Source: Acinetobacter sp. C32I (GTDB lineage Bacteria > Pseudomonadota > Gammaproteobacteria > Pseudomonadales > Moraxellaceae). Taken from it: DNA of 64,000 nucleotides. The stretch's first letter is position 1. Each line of letters opens with the position of its first letter. The stretch lies in assembly GCF_023702715.1 (NCBI RefSeq), contig NZ_CP098480.1, positions 1,364,001 through 1,428,000 of the forward strand, in the 5' to 3' direction. Below the pieces are notes generated by a model. It ran no database searches. It was not told the origin of the DNA and saw only the letters and a list, made by a program, of their open reading frames with translations. Positions 45,413-52,501 of the stretch are shown here, one piece after another. Both the position numbers and the translations under genes were made by a program.

Positions 45413-46912
45413 TTAAAAGGTGTATTGGAATTGCGCTTGCACTTCTGAGAAGTCTTTCTGCGCAGCTGTCTCGTGGTCATAGCTCCAGCGATTCAGCCCT
45501 AATTGGAATTTGGTGGTTTGTGCGAAGAAGAAATTTAGGCCCAAGGTATGAATATCGACTTTGCCGAATCCATGCCCTGCAATCCCAATCACATCTGCGC
45601 CTTTATTTGGGTTATAGCTGTCATAGCGATAGAAGCTCTGAATCGATTTCGGCCAGAAATCATCAAACTTGGCGACGGATTTCACACTGTTATAAAATTG
45701 ATCGCCAAAGGTATAAAACAGGGTTGCGGTATGTCCTTCAGACTTTACTTCTGAGGTTGAACCTGTGGCAGTTGCATAATCACTGAGCCCTTTGACATAT
45801 TCATAAGTCACGCCAAACGGTGCATGGTTGTAGTAAATATCGAAACCCAAGCGATCATTGCGACCATTACCATCGAGAACATTACTGCCTGCAATGACGT
45901 TTTTACTGCCTTTGAGATACGAAGCACCAAATTTCAACTCACGAAACCAGCTGGCATAATCAACAGGTAAAGTGAAAGCCACCCGTCCGATATAATCTTT
46001 CTTATCATTGTCATCGACTTTATTGGTGCCATTGCCATTGACCACACCCAGCGCATATTCAAATAATGGCGCTCGATAGTTTGATGAATAATCAACAAAT
46101 GGTTTGACATCACCACGCACAATCAGACCAGTTTGACGATTGAATAGACCCAATTGTGCCAATCCTGTAGCAACATTGATGGTTGGACGTAAATCCTCAG
46201 GTGATTGTGGATCTAGACCAAATGGAATCAATTGCTGACCAAAGGTCACATTCAAACGCGGAACTTCTGGCCCCCCATTGGTCGAGGTGAAGTTATAGCG
46301 CAAGAATGCATCTGCTAGATTCAGGTCACTGGCACTGCCTGCTGTCCCGACACGTTTGCCATAACTAAAAGAAAGTTGGTAATCGAGATTTTTCCCCTCC
46401 TTATAGTCTTTATATAAATTTCCTCTGACCCCGAATAAAGCGGTTGGTACATCAAAAGTATTGCGACGTGGGGTAACGGGCGCTGGATTTCCAGAGGCCG
46501 TGTCTTGACTCTGAGCCTGTGCCCGAACTTGTACAGTTCCATATAAAGTCGCATCTCGTGTCGACTTCACCGAAGTCCGCTCATATTGACGAGACTGATC
46601 ATATTTATAGTTTTCTAGATCACTACGGAAACCGGCCAATTCGCTTTGAGTCGCAAAGCTATGTTCGGTATTTTCTTCTTCCTGAATGCCTGCCGTTGTT
46701 TCCTGTTGTGCATTCAATGCTGCTGTTTCAACCAGCTCAGTTGAAGCCTGTTTCTTTTGCTTTAATGCATTGACTTGTTGTTGCAAAGCCGTCAATTGCG
46801 CCTGTAACTGTGCTAACGTTGTATCAATATCTTCTGCCGCCTGAGCTGTGCCGCTTCCCAAAAGCGTTGCCATGCTCAAAGCAATGGATAAAGAGAGATG
46901 ATGTTTTTTCAC
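45413..46912 (-). CDS. DcaP-like trimeric outer-membrane porin
   Basis: I start it at a GTG at about 46912 (VKKHHLSLSIALSMATLLGSGTAQAA), with AGGGG eight bases upstream; the longer frame has no signal peptide at its start. About 499 residues. After the signal peptide comes a heptad-rich coiled coil (DTTLAQLQAQLTALQQQVNALKQ), which is typical of DcaP. Then follows a 16-strand-type barrel ending in aromatic F (VQAQFQYTF). DcaP proteins take up negatively charged small molecules in Acinetobacter, which fits passage of sulfonates across the outer membrane. It is the first gene of the operon, behind a sigma-54 promoter. Confidence 0.88.
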   Translation of the reverse strand: MKKHHLSLSIALSMATLLGSGTAQAAEDIDTTLAQLQAQLTALQQQVNALKQKKQASTELVETAALNAQQETTAGIQEEENTEHSFATQSELAGFRSDLENYKYDQSRQYERTSVKSTRDATLYGTVQVRAQAQSQDTASGNPAPVTPRRNTFDVPTALFGVRGNLYKDYKEGKNLDYQLSFSYGKRVGTAGSASDLNLADAFLRYNFTSTNGGPEVPRLNVTFGQQLIPFGLDPQSPEDLRPTINVATGLAQLGLFNRQTGLIVRGDVKPFVDYSSNYRAPLFEYALGVVNGNGTNKVDDNDKKDYIGRVAFTLPVDYASWFRELKFGASYLKGSKNVIAGSNVLDGNGRNDRLGFDIYYNHAPFGVTYEYVKGLSDYATATGSTSEVKSEGHTATLFYTFGDQFYNSVKSVAKFDDFWPKSIQSFYRYDSYNPNKGADVIGIAGHGFGKVDIHTLGLNFFFAQTTKFQLGLNRWSYDHETAAQKDFSEVQAQFQYTF

Positions 46913-47119
46913 CAATAAAACCCCTAAAACGAAAATGCTAAAATTTGAGTCAAAAAATCCTGTGTGCGATTGAATCTGCAATCACACTTCAAAAAAATCC
47001 CAACGAAATAAATTAAAAAAATAAGAGAGAAATTAACTTTCCATACAACAACGCAACATCTTCATCCTGTGCTCCTCAGCCTGCATAAAATCAATCTTTG
47101 ATTTATCTATCTTGATCTT

Positions 47120-47136
47120 TGCAAGCCTCATGCCAA
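47120..47136 (-). promoter_or_regulatory. Sigma-54 (-24/-12) promoter of the porin-led operon
   Basis: On the minus strand TTGGCATGAGGCTTGCA: GG and GC with exactly 10 bp between, and one deviation (T for C) from TTGGCAC-N5-TTGC. It lies about 210 bp upstream of the porin start. Together with the palindrome at 47198-47217, it accounts for most of the 465-bp gap 46913-47377, where I see no further gene. Confidence 0.75.
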
Positions 47137-47197
47137 AACATAAGATATTGTTTTATATTGATATTTACAAATTAACTTCTTGTTTTCCTGTTGATCA

Positions 47198-47217
47198 GGT
47201 GTTGCAAATTCAACACC
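47198..47217. promoter_or_regulatory. Putative enhancer palindrome upstream of the porin operon
   Basis: GGTGTTG-CAAATT-CAACACC, perfect 7-bp arms, 61 bp upstream of the -24 element. The same arms with a 6-base centre recur at 50019-50048. Likely binding site of the SfnR-like activator. Confidence 0.6.
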
Positions 47218-47303
47218 CTGCTTATGCTAAAACAGCACATTTCAAGGTTTCTATTTCTTATTTTTAGATATATGAGTCATGTTGCAATATTTTGATCCCA
47301 CAA

Positions 47304-47338
47304 TAAAAAAAGACAGTTGGATTAACTCAACTGTCCTG
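47304..47338 (-). terminator. Intrinsic terminator of the aldo-keto reductase gene
   Basis: GACAGTTG and CAACTGTC stem, followed on the minus strand by seven Ts; about 40 bp past the stop. Confidence 0.8.
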
Positions 47339-47377
47339 AACAAAACCAAAATTAAATTCTAGGAGATGATCTATGCC

Positions 47378-48427
47378 TTAAGGTGCGGGATTAGGATGGG
47401 CTTGATGGATTTGTTCGATTCCCTGAATCACCTCATCAGTTAACTGCAGGTCAATACTTTCAATATTGGTTTTAAGCTGAGTTAAATTGGTGGCACCAAT
47501 AATATTACTGGTGACAAAACGGCGACTATTTACATAGGCCAAAGCTAGTTGAGCAGGATCTAAATCATATTGTTTGGCCAATGCCACATAACGACGAATC
47601 GCATCTTCAGAGGCTTGCCCTTTATAACGGGCAAAGCGTTCCCATAAGCTTAAACGTGCGCCTGCTGGTTGTGCACCATCTAAGTATTTTCCTGTCAAAG
47701 CACCAAAAGCCAAAGGTGAATAAGCCAGTAAACCGACCTGTTCTCGTATGGCGATTTCGGCATTACCAATTTCAAAACTACGGTTCAATAAGTTATATGG
47801 ATTTTGGATGGAAACGACCCGCGCTAAGCCCAATGTTTCGGAATACTTTAAAAACTGACTCACGCCCCAGGGTGTTTCATTGGATAAGCCAATATGTCGG
47901 ATCTTGCCCGCTCGAATCAGATCAGACAAAACTGTCAAGGTTTCTACAATTGGAACCGTGTCTTCATTTTCAACATGGGTATAGCCCAATTCACCAAAAT
48001 GATTGGTACTGCGATCAGGCCAATGCAGTTGATAAAGATCAATATAATCCGTTTGCAAACGTTTCAGACTATCATGTAACGCCGTTTCAATATTGGCTCG
48101 ATCCAACTTGGTTTGACCCGAACGAAAATGCGAAGCCTGAGTTAATTTCCCTGAGCGCCCCACCACTTTGCTTGCAATCAGCACTCGGTCTCGTTTCTGT
48201 GACTGCTTTAGCCATGTGCCAATATATTGTTCAGTTAAGCCTTGGGTTTCTGGTTTCGGTGGTACAGGATACATTTCAGCCGTATCAATCAGATTTACGC
48301 CACGTTCCACTGCATAATCCAATTGCTCATGTGCTTCGGATTCAGAATTCTGCTCGCCCCAAGTCATGGTGCCGAGGGCGATGACACTAACATCAATATC
48401 AGTTTGACCTAGTTTTCTATATTGCAT
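47378..48427 (-). CDS. tas: Tas-like NADP(H)-dependent aldo-keto reductase
   Basis: Encodes 349 residues (E. coli Tas has 346). The AKR signature is GVNLIDTAEMYPVPPKPETQGLTEQYIG with catalytic Asp and Tyr, then Lys in VLIASKVVG and His in YQLHWPDR. The NADP-binding end IGATNLTQLKTNIESI is present. It reduces aldehydes or ketones. It follows the FMN monooxygenase gene by 90 bp on the same strand and could remove an aldehyde released when that enzyme cleaves a C-S bond, but it may simply be a neighbour. A hairpin (48454-48478) lies in the gap. Confidence 0.88.
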   Translation of the reverse strand: MQYRKLGQTDIDVSVIALGTMTWGEQNSESEAHEQLDYAVERGVNLIDTAEMYPVPPKPETQGLTEQYIGTWLKQSQKRDRVLIASKVVGRSGKLTQASHFRSGQTKLDRANIETALHDSLKRLQTDYIDLYQLHWPDRSTNHFGELGYTHVENEDTVPIVETLTVLSDLIRAGKIRHIGLSNETPWGVSQFLKYSETLGLARVVSIQNPYNLLNRSFEIGNAEIAIREQVGLLAYSPLAFGALTGKYLDGAQPAGARLSLWERFARYKGQASEDAIRRYVALAKQYDLDPAQLALAYVNSRRFVTSNIIGATNLTQLKTNIESIDLQLTDEVIQGIEQIHQAHPNPAP

Positions 48428-48517
48428 TTTTCACTCAATTCAATTGTGATAACACAAGAGTGACGCTTAAAAGTCACTCCTTGTTACTTTGATTCATGAT
48501 TTAGTTTTAACATGATT

Positions 48518-49873
48518 TTAACTGGCTTTGTTTTTTTCAGCCTGCCGTGCCAAGACATATTGATTTTCTGGACGTGTCAGACCCAAGTTTTCACGTAAGG
48601 TCGTGCCCTCATACTCAGTACGGAATAGACCACGGCGTTGTAGCTCAGGCACAATCAACTCGACAAAATCATTGAGACCTGCTGGCGTGCTTGGTGGCAA
48701 AATATTAAAACCATCTGCTGCTTCATTCTCAAACCATTGCTGTAGTTGATCAACAATCTGTTCAGGTGTGCCGATCAATTGCCAATGGCCACGTGCACCT
48801 GCCACCCATTCATACAGTTGACGGATACTGAAATTATTTTTCTTGGCAATGTCTGCAATTAGCGCAGGACGACTCACCATGCCTTGGCCTTCGCCCAATT
48901 CAGGGAATGGGCCATCTAGATCATAACCTGAAAAATCAAAGCCGCCACTTAAGCCACTCAACAAGGCAAGCCCTGCTTCTGGATGAATCAAGTCAGTCAG
49001 TTGTTGGTATTTGGCACGTGCTTCTTCTTCAGTACGTCCTACAAATGCAGAAACCCCCGGCAAAATTAAAAGTTCATCGGCTGAACGTCCATATTTGGCC
49101 AGACGACTTTTTACATCACGATAAAATTCTTGTGCATCTTCCAGTTTTTGGTTGGCAGTAAAAATGACTTCGGCATAGCGGGCTGCGAGATCACGTCCTG
49201 GCCCTGACTGTCCTGCTTGCACAATCACAGGATAACCTTGTGGTGTACGCGGCACATTCAAAGCACCTTTTACCGCATAGTATTTGCCTTTGTGGTTCGG
49301 GTTATGCACTTTCTCAGGGTCATAAAACACACCTGATGCCTTGTCATGAATAAAGGCATCATCTTCCCAACTGTCCCACAGCTTTTTAATTAGATCGACA
49401 TATTCTTGAGCACGCTCATAACGCTCAGCATGCGGAATTTGCTGCTCATAACCAAAATTGGCCGCGGCAGCTTCCGACGCTGAGGTCACCACATTCCAGC
49501 CCGCTCGACCATGACTGAGATGATCTAGCGACGCAAATTTACGCGCCAATAAATACGGTTCTTCATAGGTAGTCGATGCCGTTGCAATAAAACCAATATG
49601 TTTGGTTACTGTCGATAAAGCGGCGAACAAGGTGACTGGTTCAAAGCCTGCCACTTTATCGCTATAACCGGTTTTCTCGGCTTGTCCAAAATTAACGGCG
49701 AGGCCATCTGCCAAAAAATAGGCATCAAATAAGCCTTTTTCCGCAAGTTGTACCTGCTCTTTAATAAAATCAAAATCCACTGCTTTGCTTGGTTGCGACT
49801 CTGGATGTCGCCATGCGGCAACATGTTGTCCAGTGGCAGGGATAAATGCACCTAATCGAATTTTTCTACTCAT
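48518..49873 (-). CDS. NtaA/DszA-family FMN-dependent monooxygenase
   Basis: Start at ATG 49873, with GGAG nine bases upstream; the longer frame uses TTG. About 451 residues. Bacterial-luciferase-like fold with AYFLADGLAVNFGQ, GFIATASTTYEEPYLLARKFASLDHLSHGRAGWNVVTSASEAAAANFG (a strong NtaA/SnaA/DszA signature), VIVQAGQSGPGRDLAARYAEVIF and DGFNILPP. Such enzymes use FMNH2 from a separate reductase to oxidise sulfides, sulfones or aminopolycarboxylates. With the sulfur transport genes and an SfnR-like activator, a dimethyl sulfide, sulfone or sulfonate role is likely. No flavin reductase gene is in the window. A sigma-54-like promoter and an enhancer palindrome lie upstream. Confidence 0.88.
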   Translation of the reverse strand: MSRKIRLGAFIPATGQHVAAWRHPESQPSKAVDFDFIKEQVQLAEKGLFDAYFLADGLAVNFGQAEKTGYSDKVAGFEPVTLFAALSTVTKHIGFIATASTTYEEPYLLARKFASLDHLSHGRAGWNVVTSASEAAAANFGYEQQIPHAERYERAQEYVDLIKKLWDSWEDDAFIHDKASGVFYDPEKVHNPNHKGKYYAVKGALNVPRTPQGYPVIVQAGQSGPGRDLAARYAEVIFTANQKLEDAQEFYRDVKSRLAKYGRSADELLILPGVSAFVGRTEEEARAKYQQLTDLIHPEAGLALLSGLSGGFDFSGYDLDGPFPELGEGQGMVSRPALIADIAKKNNFSIRQLYEWVAGARGHWQLIGTPEQIVDQLQQWFENEAADGFNILPPSTPAGLNDFVELIVPELQRRGLFRTEYEGTTLRENLGLTRPENQYVLARQAEKNKAS

Positions 49874-49926
49874 GTTCTGCTCCAAATTTGTTATTCAACA
49901 CAATTCATCTTTTCACTGTAGTTAAT

Positions 49927-49942
49927 ACAAATTGGATGCCAG
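49927..49942 (-). promoter_or_regulatory. Weak sigma-54-like promoter of the FMN monooxygenase gene
   Basis: On the minus strand CTGGCATCCAATTTGT: the -24 GG is in place, but the -12 has GT instead of GC. It lies 54 bp before the ATG. Plausible because of the enhancer palindrome 77 bp further upstream. Confidence 0.45.
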
Positions 49943-50018
49943 TTTTTTTATTTATAAATATTAAATACTTAAATTATAGAGTATATCAGCACTGCTTAAG
50001 CGACAACATTATTCTGTT

Positions 50019-50048
50019 GAGCAGGTGTTGCAGAATCAACACCTGCTC
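50019..50048. promoter_or_regulatory. 30-bp perfect palindrome, putative enhancer of the monooxygenase gene
   Basis: Arms GAGCAGGTGTTG and CAACACCTGCTC (12 bp each) flank CAGAAT. The inner 7 bp of each arm equal the 47198-47217 site. It lies between the 3' end of adeS (65 bp) and the monooxygenase promoter. No U-tract follows on the adeS side, so I favour an activator site over a terminator, though it might do both. Confidence 0.6.
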
Positions 50049-50112
50049 TTTTATTTGCAGCAGATATTGGCTTAGAACAGCAATACGATTGGAATTGCGT
50101 AAATAAACTGGT

Positions 50113-51183
50113 TTAAGAGTGAACAGGTAGCGCGATACGAAACACACTATTATGATTCGGATTGCGATATTCAATTGTACCTTTATGCGCAATCACAATG
50201 GCATGCACAACCGCTAAACCTAGGCCTGTACCACCAAATTCTTTATTTCTCGACTGTTCCAATCTAAAAAAGGGATTAAATAAGTCGTGTTGATATTGTT
50301 CTGCAATCCCAGGTCCTTCATCAGCAATGTGTAGAATCCATTCATCTGAAACTCGCTTTGAGGAAATTTTTAATCTGCCTGCATTGGCATAGCGAATTGC
50401 ATTTTCGATCAAGGCCATCAAAACCTGCTCAATCCGCCGACGATCACAACGGATGGGGGGCTGCTCCATATCAAGTACGGGCACAATCTGGGCTTTCTCT
50501 AGACGATCTTCAAACAGCTTGAGCACTTTTTCAGTCAGCGCGTTCAAATCGACTAACTCATAATTTAATCTGAGCTGCTGATTCTCAACCAAACTCAAAG
50601 TACGTAGATCTTCGACCAAATGCGATAAGCCTTCCACCTGATTGAGCAAGCTTTTAAATAGCACTTCATCAGGCTGAAACACCCCATCTAGGACACCTTG
50701 TAAGCGTCCTTGCAAAATCGTAATTGGGGTTCTTAATTCATGCGCGATTGCTGCATTCCACACTTTCGCATTTTCAACCGAACTTTCCAGCTGCTGCGCC
50801 ATGTCATTAAAATTATGCATCAACTCAGCAATTTCAGTGGAATGGATTTGGCTGTCATCTGCCCGTGCGGAAAGGTCTCCCTGACTGATTTTTTTTGCAG
50901 CATCCGCCAAGAAATTAATCGGCTTAATAAAACGCTGTGCCAGATGCATCCCAATAATGATCGAAATGACACCCCCACAAAAAATCACCGTAGATAACCA
51001 GATCCAATCGACAAAATGAAATTCGGTCCAATCTTCCTGTAAAGAACTTAACGTAATCCAGCCGACATCAATGGCATAGTTATAAATAAAATAGCCAAGC
51101 AAAATAGAAAACAGCGTCACGCTTAAGTTCACAATACTTAATGCGACAAACAACTGCTTACTAATACCTGACTTGCTCTTCAT
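50113..51183 (-). CDS. adeS: AdeS-like sensor histidine kinase
   Basis: Encodes 356 residues (A. baumannii AdeS has about 357). TM helices lie near 9-32 and 58-82. A HAMP domain follows (RFIKPINFLADAAKKISQGDLSARADD). The HisKA domain has the phosphorylated His in AIAHELRTPITILQGRL (about 148). The ATPase domain has NAIRYANAG, DEGPGIAEQ and GGTGLGLAVVHA. It senses an unknown envelope signal and controls AdeR. Glycine 30 and the Thr after HELR, sites where substitutions raise pump expression in clinical A. baumannii, have the ordinary residues here. It is on the same strand as adeR but separated from it by 443 bp that hold an opposite-strand gene. Confidence 0.92.
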   Translation of the reverse strand: MKSKSGISKQLFVALSIVNLSVTLFSILLGYFIYNYAIDVGWITLSSLQEDWTEFHFVDWIWLSTVIFCGGVISIIIGMHLAQRFIKPINFLADAAKKISQGDLSARADDSQIHSTEIAELMHNFNDMAQQLESSVENAKVWNAAIAHELRTPITILQGRLQGVLDGVFQPDEVLFKSLLNQVEGLSHLVEDLRTLSLVENQQLRLNYELVDLNALTEKVLKLFEDRLEKAQIVPVLDMEQPPIRCDRRRIEQVLMALIENAIRYANAGRLKISSKRVSDEWILHIADEGPGIAEQYQHDLFNPFFRLEQSRNKEFGGTGLGLAVVHAIVIAHKGTIEYRNPNHNSVFRIALPVHS

Positions 51184-51220
51184 TGGGTTTTTCCAATCAA
51201 TTGATCGAATTTTTTCACAT

Positions 51221-51265
51221 GATACGCTGATTTTTTCAGAGATTTACACACTTTTTCCACACTTT
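51221..51265 (+). promoter_or_regulatory. Second AdeR-box region, upstream of the transporter-suffix gene
   Basis: GATACGCTGATTT followed ~12 bp later by CACACTTTTTCCACACTTT, a near copy of the element upstream of adeA (52392-52435). Two CACACTT units with an 11-bp period are seen. The box ends 65 bp before the ATG at 51331, compared with 66 bp for adeA. AdeR is known to bind a direct repeat of this kind in A. baumannii; binding here is inferred. Confidence 0.6.
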
Positions 51266-51330
51266 AAAGATCATCGCTCCTTAATCCTTGCTCAAAATAG
51301 CTGCATCAACGTTTTATTGATGTGACCAAA

Positions 51331-51597
51331 ATGCATAAATCAAAACTCAATTTGCGAAAAAAAATTGGCTTCATTCTTTTGGCCATAGTCATTGCTTACT
51401 GGCTTGTCTTTCCCATCATTCCATTCTTAGACATTCCGCATAAAGCATTAATCATGACAGGAATGGCGATTGGAGGTGAAATTCTGCTGTTAATCGTAAT
51501 TACCTTATTGGGTAAGGAATATTGGACAAAGATCAAAAATGGATTTAAACACTTGTTGACGCCCTTCAAGTCACAGAACAGAAAATCGGATCACTAA
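51331..51597 (+). CDS. Small membrane protein, 'transporter suffix'-type, between adeR and adeS
   Basis: Start at ATG 51331 (88 residues); the GTG nine bases earlier is less likely. Two membrane helices (KKIGFILLAIVIAYWLVFPIIPFL and HKALIMTGMAIGGEILLLIVITLLG) are followed by a basic tail (KEYWTKIKNGFKHLLTP). The pattern RKKIGFILLAI...FPIIPFL...GGEILLL...LLGKE..TKIK matches what I know as the transporter-suffix family, small proteins linked to membrane transporters. It runs opposite to adeR and adeS and lies wholly between them. The AdeR-box copy upstream suggests it belongs to the same regulon as adeABC and could modulate the pump. Function inferred only. Confidence 0.7.
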   Translation: MHKSKLNLRKKIGFILLAIVIAYWLVFPIIPFLDIPHKALIMTGMAIGGEILLLIVITLLGKEYWTKIKNGFKHLLTPFKSQNRKSDH

Positions 51598-51626
51598 AAT
51601 TAAAGTCATCGACATTCAAAATATGC

Positions 51627-52355
51627 TCACTCCACAGGATGATCCAAGCGATAACCGACCCCACGGACATTGATTAACATCTGTTGCAAACCGTGCTCTT
51701 CCAGTTTTTTTCTGAGCTTACTGACATGGCTATCCACCGTACGTTCCAAGGCATCACTATCAGGCAGACAGTGATTCATCAGTTCACTGCGGGTAAAGAC
51801 TTTGTGAGGATGGTCGATCATTAAAAGTAAAATTTTATACTCGGTCAGGGTAAGATTCAGCATGATTTTTCGATCTTGCTGATGCACATAGACGCTATGA
51901 ATATCGGTATTAATTTCGATATTTTTATAAACCAGATTCTTGTTGATTGCTTGTGTGTTTTGCTGGGCTCTTCTCAGAACAGCTTGCACCCGTGCCACCA
52001 CTTCATTCGGATTAAAAGGCTTCACCACAAAGTCATCAGCCCCAATTCTTAATGCCATGACCTTATCAATATCTTGATCCAGCGCCGTCAACATAATCAC
52101 AGGCGTTTGCGCTTTTTGACGGATTTTACTCAGCACCTCCCAACCATTCAGTTCTGGAAGTTTGATATCGAGCAGGATTAAATCTACCAGTTGGGCTGCA
52201 TGGATTTCTATCGCCTGCTTACCATTCATGGCACGAATCACCCGCATGCCTTCACGTTTTAAATAGTGCTCGATAATATCGCCAATCTCGTATTCATCTT
52301 CTACAACGAGAATCTGTTTATCACGGCAGTCAAAAGAAAATGAGGCGTCAAACAT
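51627..52355 (-). CDS. adeR: AdeR-like OmpR-family response regulator
   Basis: Encodes 242 residues. The receiver domain has the acidic pocket ILVVEDE, phosphoacceptor Asp in LILLDIKLPELNGW (about 63), TALD and KPFNP. The winged-helix DNA-binding domain ends TVDSHVSKLRKKLEEHGLQQMLINVRGVGYRL. Nearly identical in pattern to A. baumannii AdeR (247 residues). D20 and the Pro in VVKPF, known gain-of-function sites there, are unchanged. It activates the divergent adeABC operon and here is transcribed away from it. The cognate kinase gene is not directly adjacent. Confidence 0.93.
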   Translation of the reverse strand: MFDASFSFDCRDKQILVVEDEYEIGDIIEHYLKREGMRVIRAMNGKQAIEIHAAQLVDLILLDIKLPELNGWEVLSKIRQKAQTPVIMLTALDQDIDKVMALRIGADDFVVKPFNPNEVVARVQAVLRRAQQNTQAINKNLVYKNIEINTDIHSVYVHQQDRKIMLNLTLTEYKILLLMIDHPHKVFTRSELMNHCLPDSDALERTVDSHVSKLRKKLEEHGLQQMLINVRGVGYRLDHPVE

Positions 52356-52391
52356 GAATAAATCAGCACAAAGGTTCAGTCAAACTCGATG

Positions 52392-52440
52392 ATACGCTGA
52401 TTTATCTGTTGACCTCCACACTTTTTCCACACTTCAGCGA
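52392..52440 (+). promoter_or_regulatory. AdeR box in the adeR-adeABC divergent region
   Basis: GATACGCTGATTT followed by TCCACACTTTTTCCACACTT (52416-52435), a direct repeat of CCACACTT with an 11-bp period. It is the same type as the AdeR-binding repeat described between adeR and adeA in A. baumannii. It lies 66 bp before the adeA ATG. Confidence 0.75.
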
Positions 52441-52501
52441 TGTTGGTTACACAAAGTTCGAAAATAATGTCAGCATCAAAAACTCCCAAGGCATGGACAG
52501 A

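Noticed and set aside
48454..48478. Inverted repeat (GAGTGAC/GTCACTC) between the FMN monooxygenase and aldo-keto reductase genes as a terminator
   Set aside because: Imperfect flanks and no U-tract; at most an intercistronic stem, so not listed as a feature.
50019..50048. The 30-bp palindrome as the adeS terminator
   Set aside because: No U-tract follows on the minus strand, and its core recurs upstream of the porin operon beside a sigma-54 promoter, so an activator site fits better. A dual role is not excluded.
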